NCBI RefSeq assembly: GCF_015330165.1
Contig: NZ_JADDXT010000002.1
Location: 3,809,646 to 3,873,645, forward strand
Reading direction: 5' to 3'
From: Zobellia roscoffensis
GTDB taxonomy: Bacteria > Bacteroidota > Bacteroidia > Flavobacteriales > Flavobacteriaceae
Length of the DNA: 64,000 nt
Shown here: positions 17,899-27,849 of the stretch, piece by piece
Position numbering within the stretch: the stretch's first letter is position 1
Layout of the letters: each line of letters opens with the position of its first letter
Notes under the pieces: model-generated
Databases searched by the model: none
Told to the model about the DNA's origin: nothing
What the model saw: only the letters and a program-made list of their open reading frames with translations
Program-made: the position numbers and the translations under genes

Positions 17899-20427
17899 AT
17901 GACCATTAAAAGAAGAAAGTTCATACAAAATTTAGGACTTGCCGTGCCCATGCTGGCAAGTCCTTTTAATCCTATTCTTGCCAAAGAAATGGTGTTTGAG
18001 AAAGGGGCATTATTAGATTCTGCTAGCTCTAGTTTTGCAGCGGATTTTAAAAAGTTGAATGATAGGGTATGGATTGGTAGCTCCTTCTGGGCGGTGCCCA
18101 TGGAAGATTGGGAAATAAAAAACAACAGATTGGAATTTTCCGGTGTAGAAAAGCAGTCAAGGCTACATATCTTAACCCATGTGTTAGGAGAAAATCAAGG
18201 TGATTTTGTGTTAAAGAGCAATTTAGGTTTGCTACAGGATAAGGGCAAAAAAGGAGGTGTTGGTTTTTCCGTAGGAATTAAAGATTTCACAGATCCTAAA
18301 AGTGTAAAAGCTGCCTGTTATTTTGGTAAAGGTATATCCGTAGGGGTAAATCTAGATAGGGAAATATATATTGATAAGAAGAAAGAAACACTTCCAAAGG
18401 AATTCGATTTTAAAAATTTCACCCTTCAACTTAAAGGGCAAAATAAATCAGATGTTACAGAATTGATTCTAGAGGCAACTGATGCCACGGGTAAAACCAT
18501 CACCTTAAAAAATACTATCAAGGGTAATTTTGATGGATTAGTAGCTTTAGAGAATAAGGGTAGTGAAAAAAAGGAGAGTACTTTTTGGTGGAGTGATGTA
18601 CAATTGTCTGGAACAAAAGTTCAACATGAACCTGATAACAGTTTTGGTCCTATTTTATGGGCAATGTATACCTTGTCGCAAGGGAATTTAAAGCTTACCG
18701 CTCAATTACCGCCTGTAGGAGCCAAAGACTCACAAAAGGTGGAACTGCAGTTTTTGAGGAAAGGGAAATGGGTAAAAGAGACAAAGGTTCAGATAGATCC
18801 TGTTTCTTTTACTTCAATTTTTTCTGTTGCTAACTGGGATGCTTCCAAAGATGTAAAATACCGTTTGCGTTACAGTTTGGATAAAGAAAAACATAGTTAC
18901 GAAGGCGTTATACGTGAAGAACCTACGGATAGAGCTTTAACCTTTGGCGGACTCACATGTCAGCATGCTATGGGGTTTCCGTACCGTCCTTTGGTTGAAA
19001 ATTTAGATAAGTCCAATCCGGATATGCTCTATTTTTCAGGAGACCAATTGTATGAAGGTAACGGTGGTTATCCTATTAAAAGACAACCGGAAAACAAGGC
19101 TATTTTAAATTATTTGGGCAAATGGTATATGTTCGGATGGGCGTTTGGCGATGTTCTAAAAAATAGACCAAGTGTATGTACACCGGATGATCATGATGTG
19201 TATCAAGGAAACCTTTGGGGAGAAGGGGGAGAAGGAATCTCATTTGAAGAATGGGAGAAAGTGCGTGATGCCCATGGTGGTTTGGTACAGACTCCCAATT
19301 TTGTAAACGTTGTAAATAAAACGCAATGTGGGCATATGCCAGAAGCTTATGATCAGGCTCCGATGAAATCAGATATCAGTACGTGGTATACCCAGTTGGT
19401 ATATGGAAGAGTGAGCTTTGCCATAGTTAGTGACCGTCTTTTTAAATCAGGTCCAGAAATGGTTAGGGCAGGAGAAGGGAGAATAGATCATTTGACAGCT
19501 CCTGCAACACAACAAGAGTTAGATAATGATACCCTCTCGTTTATGGGGCAAAGACAACTCCTCTTTCTTAATAATTGGGTTGGAGATTGGCAAGGAGCTA
19601 ATATGAAAGTTTTACTTAGTCAGACTTTATTCTCCAACGTAGGAACACATCACGGCCCAACAAAAGAGTTTTTGTATGGCGACCTTGATTCCGGTGGCTG
19701 GCCAAAATCTAAACGAGATAAAGTGGTTGAAACAATTAGAAAAGCATGTGCTTTTCATATTAATGGTGATCAGCATTTGCCATTTATGGTCCAATACAGT
19801 ATTAATGAACCTAGAGATGGAGGTTGGACGTTCTGTACACCAGCTATTTCTACAGGTTATCCTAGATGGGGACAACCAGATTCTGTGAATGTTCCTTTCA
19901 CGGATAGACCTGAACATGGTTTACCCAATACGGGATGTTACCGAGATGGTTTTGGAAATGACAATTACATCTATGCCGTTGGTAATCCTACGGATGACTT
20001 TGAAGAAGAATTTGATCGTTACCAGAAAGCACAGAAGAAAGCTTCCGGTTATGGTATAGTTACTTTTGATACTACGGAGCGAACAATAAAAATGGAAGCT
20101 ATCCGCTTTCTGGCAAATTTGGATGTTGATTCTAAGGAGAATACCTATCCTGGATGGCCATTAACTATTCAACAATCGGATAATGACGGAAGAAGACCTA
20201 TTGGTTACCTTCCAAAATTAGAGATAGAGTCGGCTGATCAGGTATTAAAAATCATAAAGGAAGATACCAAAGAGCTAATACATGCTATGCGGATTAAAGG
20301 AAACACTTATACACCTTCAGTTTACGAATTAGGCAAGTATACCGTGCTTATAGGGGAAGGGGCAACAGAAAAAACCATAAGTGGTATAGAAATAACCATT
20401 GATCCTAAAAAGGTAATTTCTATTTAA
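17899..20427 (+). CDS. PhoD-like metallophosphoesterase with Tat signal
   Basis: This 842-residue exported protein begins with a twin-arginine-type signal (RRKFIQNLGLAVPMLASP). PhoD-family metallophosphatase motifs are spread through the C-terminal two-thirds: GDQLYEG near 381, DDHDVYQGN near 430 and INGDQHLP near 621. The N-terminal ~300 residues look like beta-rich accessory sequence. PhoD enzymes are secreted Ca/Fe phosphomonoesterases or phosphodiesterases. Here the gene is locked between susD (2 bp) and a sulfatase (52 bp), so it probably acts on the same imported substrate. This suggests a phosphate or phosphodiester decoration on a sulfated glycan, or an unexpected substrate for the fold. 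It is larger than typical PhoD. The activity is not proved by sequence. Confidence 0.85.
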   Translation: MTIKRRKFIQNLGLAVPMLASPFNPILAKEMVFEKGALLDSASSSFAADFKKLNDRVWIGSSFWAVPMEDWEIKNNRLEFSGVEKQSRLHILTHVLGENQGDFVLKSNLGLLQDKGKKGGVGFSVGIKDFTDPKSVKAACYFGKGISVGVNLDREIYIDKKKETLPKEFDFKNFTLQLKGQNKSDVTELILEATDATGKTITLKNTIKGNFDGLVALENKGSEKKESTFWWSDVQLSGTKVQHEPDNSFGPILWAMYTLSQGNLKLTAQLPPVGAKDSQKVELQFLRKGKWVKETKVQIDPVSFTSIFSVANWDASKDVKYRLRYSLDKEKHSYEGVIREEPTDRALTFGGLTCQHAMGFPYRPLVENLDKSNPDMLYFSGDQLYEGNGGYPIKRQPENKAILNYLGKWYMFGWAFGDVLKNRPSVCTPDDHDVYQGNLWGEGGEGISFEEWEKVRDAHGGLVQTPNFVNVVNKTQCGHMPEAYDQAPMKSDISTWYTQLVYGRVSFAIVSDRLFKSGPEMVRAGEGRIDHLTAPATQQELDNDTLSFMGQRQLLFLNNWVGDWQGANMKVLLSQTLFSNVGTHHGPTKEFLYGDLDSGGWPKSKRDKVVETIRKACAFHINGDQHLPFMVQYSINEPRDGGWTFCTPAISTGYPRWGQPDSVNVPFTDRPEHGLPNTGCYRDGFGNDNYIYAVGNPTDDFEEEFDRYQKAQKKASGYGIVTFDTTERTIKMEAIRFLANLDVDSKENTYPGWPLTIQQSDNDGRRPIGYLPKLEIESADQVLKIIKEDTKELIHAMRIKGNTYTPSVYELGKYTVLIGEGATEKTISGIEITIDPKKVISI

Positions 20428-20479
20428 GCGAAAAGGAATAAATTTGAGAGTAGATTAATTTATAAATACAAAACAGTTC

Positions 20480-22042
20480 ATGACAAGTTTAAGGAAGTAT
20501 TTTTTGAGTGGCGCCACCTTATTGCTGGTGTTATCCGGCTGTAAGTCAAAGGAAGAAAAAAAGGAGGTAAAAGACGAAAGTCCAAAGCAACCGAATATCG
20601 TTTTTATTTACATGGATGATTTAGGTTATGGAGATCTCAGTTCGTATGGAGCAACCGAATTGAGTACGCCCAATATTGATGCCTTGGCGGAAGGTGGTGT
20701 TCAATTTACCAATGGTTATGCTACTTCGGCCACTTGTACACCTAGCCGGTATGCTATCCTTACAGGTAGATATCCTTGGAGAAATAAAGATGCAAAAATA
20801 CTTCCGGGAACAGCTCCGTTAATTATCAGCACAGATCAGCTTACCGTACCTAAAGTGCTAAAAGAAAAAGGCTATGCCACAGGTATAGTTGGTAAATGGC
20901 ACTTAGGCTTAGGAAGTGGAAATGTAAATTGGAACGAGAGAGTATCTCCTGGACCTAACGAAGTTGGTTTTGATTATTCTTATATCCTTGCCGCAACTCA
21001 AGATAGGGTTCCTACCGTGTATATAGATAATGGTAATGTAGATGGCTTAGACCCCAATGATCCTATAGAAGTAAATTACAAGAAAAACTTTGAAGGAGAA
21101 CCAACTGGTTTGGATAATCCGGAGTTGACAACTATGAAATGGCATCACGGTCATAATAATAGTATTGTAAACGGAATTCCACGTATTGGTTACATGAAAG
21201 GTGGTGAAGCTGCTAAATGGAAGGATGTTGATATGGCGGATCACTTTTTAGAGAAAGCACAAGCTTATGTAACGGACCATAAAAATGAACCTTTCTTCTT
21301 GTACTATGCTTTACAGCAACCACATGTACCGCGTACGCCACATCCAAGATTTGCAGGTAAATCAGGTATGGGTCCTCGTGGCGATGTTATTCTTGAGGCG
21401 GATTGGGTTGTAGGTGAATTCATGAAGACGTTAGAGACACAAGGTTTATTAGAAAATACACTTATCGTATTCTCTAGTGATAACGGTCCCGTTGTAAATG
21501 ATGGGTATTATGATGATTCTGAAGAGAAACTTGGTAAGCATACGCCAGCAGGTGTTCTACGAGGTGGTAAATACAGTTTGTTCGAAGCGGGTACTCGTGT
21601 ACCTTTTATTACCTATTGGAAAGGGAAAATTGCACCGGGTAAATCAGATGCTTTGGTTTGTCAGGTAGATTTATTGACTTCAATGGCTGCTTTAGCGGGT
21701 AGTGATAAAAAAGGTGAGGATAGTGAGAACTTTTTGGATACCTTTTTGGGTAAAACAGATAAGGGTAGAACAGAATTGGTTTTAGAAGCAGGTTCTAGAA
21801 CTGCCTTAAGAAAAGGAGACTGGGCAATGATTCCGCCGTACAAAGGTTCAGCTGTAAATACTCAAGTTAATATTGAATTGGGTAATGACAGTGAGTACCA
21901 ATTGTATAATGTAAAAGAAGATTTGAGCCAGACCAAAAACGTGGCAAAAGAAAACCCAGAAAAATTACAGGAATTGATTGCAGATTATGAGGCCATAAGA
22001 GGTACATCTGATGTTGAAATCAAGGAGTTGGAATTGAAATAG
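20480..22042 (+). CDS. S1-family sulfatase, lipoprotein (module B)
   Basis: This 520-residue type I sulfatase has a lipobox LSGC (Cys21), MDDLGYGD at 45-52, and the signature CTPSR at 86-90 with Cys86 as the formylglycine precursor. GKWHLGLG, QQPHVPRTPH and SSDNGP are also present. The mid-region (GPNEVGFDYSYI) resembles that of the first sulfatase of module A more than that of the second. It is the last gene of module B, and a strong hairpin terminator follows. The desulfated position is unknown. Confidence 0.94.
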   Translation: MTSLRKYFLSGATLLLVLSGCKSKEEKKEVKDESPKQPNIVFIYMDDLGYGDLSSYGATELSTPNIDALAEGGVQFTNGYATSATCTPSRYAILTGRYPWRNKDAKILPGTAPLIISTDQLTVPKVLKEKGYATGIVGKWHLGLGSGNVNWNERVSPGPNEVGFDYSYILAATQDRVPTVYIDNGNVDGLDPNDPIEVNYKKNFEGEPTGLDNPELTTMKWHHGHNNSIVNGIPRIGYMKGGEAAKWKDVDMADHFLEKAQAYVTDHKNEPFFLYYALQQPHVPRTPHPRFAGKSGMGPRGDVILEADWVVGEFMKTLETQGLLENTLIVFSSDNGPVVNDGYYDDSEEKLGKHTPAGVLRGGKYSLFEAGTRVPFITYWKGKIAPGKSDALVCQVDLLTSMAALAGSDKKGEDSENFLDTFLGKTDKGRTELVLEAGSRTALRKGDWAMIPPYKGSAVNTQVNIELGNDSEYQLYNVKEDLSQTKNVAKENPEKLQELIADYEAIRGTSDVEIKELELK

Positions 22043-22095
22043 GGAAATGTTGAGGTGTGCTGTTTCTAACACCTTATAAGCATTAAATTATACGA

Positions 22096-22160
22096 ACCGT
22101 TTTAAGTATGATAAGTGTTCATTTTGAGCCTATTATACTTAGGGCGGTTTTGTTTTTTCT
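22096..22160 (+). terminator. Intrinsic terminator closing module B
   Basis: A 17-bp stem, continuous if four G-U pairs are allowed, forms between 22096-22112 and 22132-22148 and is followed by a T-rich tract. It ends the susC2-susD2-phoD-sulfatase operon. The rest of the 285-bp gap before the MATE gene shows only a weak CATCTTTG -7-like box at about 22192. Confidence 0.72.
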
Positions 22161-22327
22161 TCTTTTTAGATAAACTAAGCCACTTTTTTTCGCATCTTTG
22201 CTGTATCATGAAGTTATAAAAATATTTTTCCATACAGATGTCGTTAGGTTTTTGCCTAGAAATCAATCGAGCCTTCTTCGTTCGGTTTTGACATACTTCT
22301 CTTTTTATCAACATAACTTCATTTCAA

Positions 22328-23737
22328 ATGCCACATTTAAATAGAATCACTTTTAAAAGACTGTTTCAGTACTTTATAGTTGCCGTTACGGGTAAAGAAA
22401 CAGAGTTTACGACCGGAAGCATCCGCAAGGCTATATTTATGCTTTCCATCCCCATGATTTTGGAGATGATGATGGAATCCATTTTTGCTATTGTAGATAT
22501 TGCTTATGTCTCACAAGTAAGCGTAAATGCTGTAGCTACCATTGGTTTAACCGAATCTGTAGTCACTTTGGTTTATGCAGTCGCCATAGGGCTTAGTATG
22601 GCCGCAACTGCTATTGTAGCCAGAAGAATAGGAGCAAAAGATGTAAAGGGCGCTCAAGAAGCCGCAGTTCAAGCAATTGCTTTAGGGGTCTTGGTCTCTA
22701 TAGTAGTAGGTGTCTTTGGATTTTTATATGCTGAAGATATACTTGCGCTAATGGGAGCAGAACCCGATTTAATTGCTGAAGGTTACGGATACACTCAGCT
22801 TTTGTTAGGAGGCAATATTACTATCCTATTGCTGTTTTTGATCAATGCCATTTTTAGAGGAGCTGGTGATGCTTCCGTGGCTATGTGGGCATTGGTTCTA
22901 TCCAACGGACTCAATATTATTCTTGATCCTATTTTTATTTTCGGATGGGGGCCAATTCCTGAATACGGAGTAATGGGCGCTGCTATTGCTACAAATATAG
23001 GTAGAGGAACAGCTGTTTTGTTTCAATTGGCCGTTTTGTTTTTTGGATGGAGCCGAATACAAATTGGGTTTAAGGATATGGTTATTCGTTTTAGCGTAAT
23101 GTTTAATCTGATTAAGGTTTCACTAGGGGGAATCGCGCAATTTTTAATAGGTACTTCTAGCTGGGTGTTTTTAATGCGTATGATGTCAGAATTTGGTAGT
23201 GAAGTGTTGGCGGGTTATACGATAGCTATCCGGGTTATGCTGTTTACCTTAATGCCATCTTGGGGTATGAGTAACGCAGCGGCTACTTTAGTAGGACAAA
23301 ACCTTGGAGCTCAACAACCGGAACGAGCGGAAACTTCGGTTTGGAAAACAGGCAAATACAATGCCTATTTTATGGGTCTTGTTTCATTGATATATTTCTT
23401 TTTTGCCTATGATATCGTAGGGTGGTTCAATACCAATCCCGTTGTGGTGGAAAATGGAGGGTTATGTCTTCAGATTATTGCCGTAGGGTATATATTTTAC
23501 GCTTATGGTATGGTCGTAACCCAAGCTTTTAATGGTGCGGGAGATACAGGTACCCCAACAAAAATTAATCTTATTGCTTTTTGGCTGTTTCAATTACCAT
23601 TTGCTTATCTAGCGGCTATCACCTTTAAAATGGGAGCAATGGGTGTCTTTATAGCCATTACCGCTGCTGAGGTGTTGTTGGCGGTAATTTCTATGGTTTG
23701 GTTTAAAAAAGGCAATTGGAAAAAGGTGAGTGTCTAA
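22328..23737 (+). CDS. MATE-family multidrug efflux transporter
   Basis: This 469-residue protein has about twelve hydrophobic segments and MATE-type sequence (SIPMILEMMMESIFAIVDIAYVS, FRGAGDAS, QAFNGAGDTGTPT); the last is the C-terminal half repeat of the first. MATE proteins expel cationic drugs or metabolites in exchange for Na+ or H+. It is preceded by a terminator and looks independently transcribed. The substrate is not predictable. Confidence 0.93.
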   Translation: MPHLNRITFKRLFQYFIVAVTGKETEFTTGSIRKAIFMLSIPMILEMMMESIFAIVDIAYVSQVSVNAVATIGLTESVVTLVYAVAIGLSMAATAIVARRIGAKDVKGAQEAAVQAIALGVLVSIVVGVFGFLYAEDILALMGAEPDLIAEGYGYTQLLLGGNITILLLFLINAIFRGAGDASVAMWALVLSNGLNIILDPIFIFGWGPIPEYGVMGAAIATNIGRGTAVLFQLAVLFFGWSRIQIGFKDMVIRFSVMFNLIKVSLGGIAQFLIGTSSWVFLMRMMSEFGSEVLAGYTIAIRVMLFTLMPSWGMSNAAATLVGQNLGAQQPERAETSVWKTGKYNAYFMGLVSLIYFFFAYDIVGWFNTNPVVVENGGLCLQIIAVGYIFYAYGMVVTQAFNGAGDTGTPTKINLIAFWLFQLPFAYLAAITFKMGAMGVFIAITAAEVLLAVISMVWFKKGNWKKVSV

Positions 23738-23777
23738 TACTCTTTTTGTAACTTTATCTTTCTAAATTTCGGAAAAT

Positions 23778-24953
23778 ATGCATCAGAAGAAAATAGGGCT
23801 GAATACAATTTGTACCCATGTGGGCGAAGTTAAAGATGAACAATTTAAAGGAGCCATTTCTCCTCTTTACATGAGCAGTTCATACGCTTTTGAAGATGTA
23901 GAAGTAAAAAGGTACCCAAGATACTTTAACACACCCAATCAAGAAGCCTTGTGTAGAAAGATTGCAGCTTTGGAACATACTGAGGCTGGTTTAATTTTTG
24001 GTAGCGGTATGGCCGCTATTACTACTTCTCTAATGGCTTTTTTAAGGGCGGGAGATCATATTGTTCTGCAGCAGGTTTTATACGGAGGTACGTATAATTT
24101 GGTAGTTGAAGAGTTTGAGAAATTTGGTATTGAATATTCTTTTACCGAGGGCTGGCGTTCAGAAGATTTTGAGAAAAAAATTAGGTCCAATACTAAGGTT
24201 ATATATATTGAGACGCCTTCTAATCCGTTGCTAACGATTACCAATTTAGATGCTATTGCAAAACTAGCTAAGAAACACAATCTAGTTTCCATGATAGACA
24301 ATACCTTTGCTAGTCCGGTAAATCAAAACCCTATAGATTTTGGTATAGATGTGGTTATTCATAGTGCTACAAAATATATGGGAGGTCACTCAGATATTTT
24401 AGCTGGTGCTGTTGCATCATCCGAAGAAAATATCAATCGTATTTTTGGTTTGGCAAAGAATTTTGGAGGAAGCTTAAGTGATTATACTGTTTGGCTTTTG
24501 GAAAGAAGTTTAAAGACCATGGGAATACGGGTGAAGGCACAAAATGAGAATGCCCAGCATATGGCGGAATATCTTCATGAGAACAAAGCTGTGAATAAAG
24601 TGTATTACCCAGGTTTAGAGAACCACCCTGATCATGAGCTGGCAAAATCTCAAATGCATGGTTTTGGTGGCATGATGTCATTTGAATTGCATGAAGAGTA
24701 TGATGCGGCGCAGTTCCAAAAAGAATTACAACTCATAAAACCTTCTATGAGCTTAGCGGGTGTAGAAAGCACTGTACTTTCCCCAACCAAAACATCTCAT
24801 GCGCTTTTAAGCTCTGAAGAAAGGGAAAAACAGGGTATTTTAGATGGATTGATCCGTTTTTCTGTGGGTATAGAAGATACAGAAGATTTAATAGCGGATA
24901 TAGAACAAGCACTGAAAAAAGTAAGGTTAGGTAAAGAAGTAACGACTAGTTAA
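23778..24953 (+). CDS. Cys/Met-metabolism PLP-dependent enzyme (cystathionine/methionine gamma-lyase or synthase type)
   Basis: This 391-residue fold-type I PLP enzyme has the PLP lysine in SATKYMGGHSD (Lys199), the phosphate-binding GSGMAA near 75-80, the YGGTY ring-stacking tyrosine near 102-106 and DNTFASP near 174-180. The family covers cystathionine gamma-synthase, cystathionine lyases and methionine gamma-lyase, and sequence reading alone does not choose between them. It stands 32 bp before bshB1. A link to cysteine supply for bacillithiol is attractive but only inferred. Confidence 0.9.
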   Translation: MHQKKIGLNTICTHVGEVKDEQFKGAISPLYMSSSYAFEDVEVKRYPRYFNTPNQEALCRKIAALEHTEAGLIFGSGMAAITTSLMAFLRAGDHIVLQQVLYGGTYNLVVEEFEKFGIEYSFTEGWRSEDFEKKIRSNTKVIYIETPSNPLLTITNLDAIAKLAKKHNLVSMIDNTFASPVNQNPIDFGIDVVIHSATKYMGGHSDILAGAVASSEENINRIFGLAKNFGGSLSDYTVWLLERSLKTMGIRVKAQNENAQHMAEYLHENKAVNKVYYPGLENHPDHELAKSQMHGFGGMMSFELHEEYDAAQFQKELQLIKPSMSLAGVESTVLSPTKTSHALLSSEEREKQGILDGLIRFSVGIEDTEDLIADIEQALKKVRLGKEVTTS

Positions 24954-24985
24954 TTCATACTCCATATAATATTGAAAAACACAAA

Positions 24986-25708
24986 ATGAAATTAGATATA
25001 TTAGCTTTTGGCGCCCACCCGGATGATGTTGAACTTGGCGCCGGGGCTACCATTGCCAAAGCAATTGCCAAGGGCAAAAAAGTAGGGATAATAGATTTGA
25101 CCCGTGGTGAACTCGGTACAAGAGGATCGGCGGAAATTAGAGATAGGGAAGCTGCCGCTGCCGCTAAAATATTAGGAGTATCGGCTAGGGAGAACCTAGG
25201 CTTTGCAGATGGTTTCTTTGTAAACGATAAAGAACATCAATTAGAAATCATTAAAATGGTACGAAAATACCAACCAGATATGGTTTTGTGTAATGCCATA
25301 GATGACCGTCATATTGACCATGGTAAAGGAAGTAAATTGGTTAGTGATGCCTGTTTTTTAAGCGGATTGGTGAAAATTGAGACACAGTTAGATGGTGAAA
25401 GAACAAACCAAGGGCAATGGAGACCAAAAGTAGTATATCATTATATTCAATGGAAAAATATAAAGCCTGATTTTGTTGTTGATGTTTCAGAATTTATAAA
25501 AAAGAAGACAGAAGCAATATTGGCATATTCGTCACAATTTCATGACCCTGCGAGTAAAGAGCCAGAAACACCAATAAGTAGTAAAACCTTTATTGAAAGC
25601 GTAAATTACAGAGCTAAGGATTTAGGAAGATTGGTAGGAGTGGAGTATGCAGAAGGCTTTACAACCGAACGCTTTGTAGCAGTAAAAAATATTGACGACC
25701 TAATTTAA
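24986..25708 (+). CDS. bshB1: Bacillithiol biosynthesis deacetylase BshB1
   Basis: This 240-residue LmbE/PIG-L-type zinc deacetylase has AHPDDVE at 10-16 and the downstream HIDHGKG near 111-117, which together bind zinc. TRGELGTRGS and LGFADGFF are typical of BshB1. The enzyme removes the acetyl group from GlcNAc-malate in bacillithiol synthesis. It lies 32 bp after the PLP enzyme gene. Its stop codon overlaps that of the convergent sensor kinase (shared TTAA at 25705-25708). Confidence 0.92.
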   Translation: MKLDILAFGAHPDDVELGAGATIAKAIAKGKKVGIIDLTRGELGTRGSAEIRDREAAAAAKILGVSARENLGFADGFFVNDKEHQLEIIKMVRKYQPDMVLCNAIDDRHIDHGKGSKLVSDACFLSGLVKIETQLDGERTNQGQWRPKVVYHYIQWKNIKPDFVVDVSEFIKKKTEAILAYSSQFHDPASKEPETPISSKTFIESVNYRAKDLGRLVGVEYAEGFTTERFVAVKNIDDLI

Positions 25709-27795
25709 GCCGTTCGTTGGTATTTATTTTTAGCCTTGGGTAAGGTAAAGTGAAAAGTACTCCCTTTCCTATAAAGGCTCTCTACCCAGATTTTACCGTC
25801 ATTTTTCTCTATCATTTCTTTACATAATGAGAGACCTAAACCTGTGCCTTTTTCATTATTGGTGCCATAGGTTGTTAAGGTGGAGTTTTCTAAAAAGAGT
25901 TTTTCAATCGTTTTTTCGGTCATACCAACACCAGTATCTCTAATGGAAACTTGCCATTGTTGTTTTCTTTCAATAGCTGTAATGGTAACCATACCATTCT
26001 CAGGTGTAAATTTAAGAGCATTACTTATAAGGTTACGAACCACAATATCTATTTGGTTGCTATCTGACCAAGTAAGTGTTTTGGCTTCTAAATGATTTAC
26101 AAGACGTATAGATTTGATTTTTGCTATCTCAGAGAGTAAATCAATATTATCTTTAACTACTGTTTCCAGCGCAACGACTTCTGGTCTAGTAACTGCACCA
26201 TTCATTTGAGTCTGCCCCCAAGTTAATAGATTGTTTAAAGTAAAGGATATGTGGTCTATATCATGTGAAAGTTTGGGCATGAATCCCATAAATTCATTTT
26301 GCTCTATCTCACCATCCTTAAATAATTTTAGTAACCCCTGGAAAGCGGCAATAGGTCCACGAAGGTCATGACCAATGATAGAAAAAAGTTTGTCTTTAGT
26401 ACGGTTTATTTCATGTAAGGCAAGTTCATTTTGCTCTAAATCCTCTGTTTTCTTCTGAAGTTCTAAGTTTAAGTTTTTTTGGATTTTTTCACTTCTACCT
26501 ACTAGTAAAGTGACTACAATAAAAATTAAAAGAATACCTAAGGCTACATTAACGTAAGCCCTTTGCATATCTAGTTGCTTGTTGTTTTCCTCAATAAGGT
26601 CTGCCTTTTGCTTTTCATGCTCCATTTTGGTTTTTAGCATGGTTAAGCTCTTTTTGTTTTCATTACGAGATAAAGTATCTGATAATGACTGAAATATCTC
26701 ATGGTACTTTAAGGCTTCTGTATAATCCTCTTTATTCTTGTTGATTTTATATAGGGTTTTAGCACATTGTTGAGAGCCCTCCATATCTTTAATACCCTTA
26801 GAAATAGCAAAGGCATCTAAGGCATACATTTCAGATATACTATCTTTTCCTATTCCTAAATAGGCTTGAGACATACCGTTTAGCAATTCTATTTTGCCAC
26901 GCTCATCTTGTATTTTTTCATGAAGCATTTCGCTTTGCCTATACCAATATAAGGCCCATTCATTTTTACCTCCTTTTAAATAAGCTTTGCCCTTAATAGA
27001 ATAAGCATACGCTAGCCATTCCATTATTTTGTTTTTTTCAAAAATAGCAATAGCGGCATTGGCATTGTACATAGCATATTCTAGTTCGCCCATATCGGCA
27101 TAAAGAGAGGCTATGTTACTCATTGTTTCGGCGGAGTATATCTCATTACCAATTTCTTCATTGATCTTTTTTACTTTTTTGTAAAATTCTAGTGCTTGAA
27201 CATAGTCTTTTTGGGAAGCATATAGGTTGGCTACATTTTCATTGAGTATGGATAACATCTTCTTATTGTCCATTTCATTTGCAATGTCTATTCCTTCTAA
27301 ATAATAGATTAACGCTTTTGCATAGTTGCCTATGTAAGCAAATTCAGAAGCAAGGTAATTTTGTGCCGACAATACTGTTGTTGAAGATTTTGATAATTTA
27401 CCAACGGAAAGTGCATTTTTAAAATAGAGTATACTTTTTTTATGACTTCCTTTATCTGAGTAATAAAGACCTATTCCAATCAAGGCAAAACTTTCCCCTG
27501 TTCTATAATTAGTGGATTTGCTGTAGTCTAGGGCAAGTTGTGAGAGTTGTAGAAGGCTATCTGCCTTATAATACCTTAATTCATAGGCTAAGTCATTTAG
27601 CAAGTCTATGTGCGTAGTATCTTTAGCAGAAAAATTGGGAGTGTTTCTTAATTCTTTAATTCTAGTTTCTAAACTATCCTTTGTCTCATGCTGTGCCCTT
27701 ATTTGTGTTGTACATAAAACTAGTATACCAAAAAGGAAAAAGCCTATTTGAGGTAATGGGTTGGAAATCAAAGAATTTTTTTTGCCAAAAAGCAT
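25705..27795 (-). CDS. TPR-containing sensor histidine kinase
   Basis: This 696-residue kinase has a hydrophobic N-terminal export segment (~18-33), a periplasmic array of about six TPR repeats (~55-380), a short coiled coil, one membrane helix at about 413-430, a second coiled coil, a HisKA domain with phospho-acceptor His476 (IIGHDLRGP), and an HATPase_c domain with NLISNALKFT, DTGVGM and GTGLGLSL boxes. There is no receiver domain and no adjacent response regulator. The non-coding DNA upstream is dense in palindromes and shares a 12-mer with the region before the second TPR kinase. The signal sensed is unknown. Confidence 0.93.
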   Translation of the reverse strand: MLFGKKNSLISNPLPQIGFFLFGILVLCTTQIRAQHETKDSLETRIKELRNTPNFSAKDTTHIDLLNDLAYELRYYKADSLLQLSQLALDYSKSTNYRTGESFALIGIGLYYSDKGSHKKSILYFKNALSVGKLSKSSTTVLSAQNYLASEFAYIGNYAKALIYYLEGIDIANEMDNKKMLSILNENVANLYASQKDYVQALEFYKKVKKINEEIGNEIYSAETMSNIASLYADMGELEYAMYNANAAIAIFEKNKIMEWLAYAYSIKGKAYLKGGKNEWALYWYRQSEMLHEKIQDERGKIELLNGMSQAYLGIGKDSISEMYALDAFAISKGIKDMEGSQQCAKTLYKINKNKEDYTEALKYHEIFQSLSDTLSRNENKKSLTMLKTKMEHEKQKADLIEENNKQLDMQRAYVNVALGILLIFIVVTLLVGRSEKIQKNLNLELQKKTEDLEQNELALHEINRTKDKLFSIIGHDLRGPIAAFQGLLKLFKDGEIEQNEFMGFMPKLSHDIDHISFTLNNLLTWGQTQMNGAVTRPEVVALETVVKDNIDLLSEIAKIKSIRLVNHLEAKTLTWSDSNQIDIVVRNLISNALKFTPENGMVTITAIERKQQWQVSIRDTGVGMTEKTIEKLFLENSTLTTYGTNNEKGTGLGLSLCKEMIEKNDGKIWVESLYRKGSTFHFTLPKAKNKYQRTA

Positions 27796-27821
27796 TATAA
27801 AAATTAATTATTCATCTAATG

Positions 27822-27840
27822 TATCTACATGATGTAGATA
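27822..27840. repeat. Perfect 19-nt palindrome upstream of the TPR kinase
   Basis: TATCTACAT and ATGTAGATA flank a single central G, giving a perfect 9-bp inverted repeat 27 bp before the start codon of the minus-strand kinase. Size and symmetry suit a dimeric regulator's operator. The binding protein is unknown. Confidence 0.6.
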
Positions 27841-27849
27841 TCTCTAATA

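Noticed and set aside
22102..22314. 70-codon minus-strand open frame between sulfatase and MATE genes
   Set aside because: It overlaps the terminator stem and has a low-complexity lysine-rich translation.
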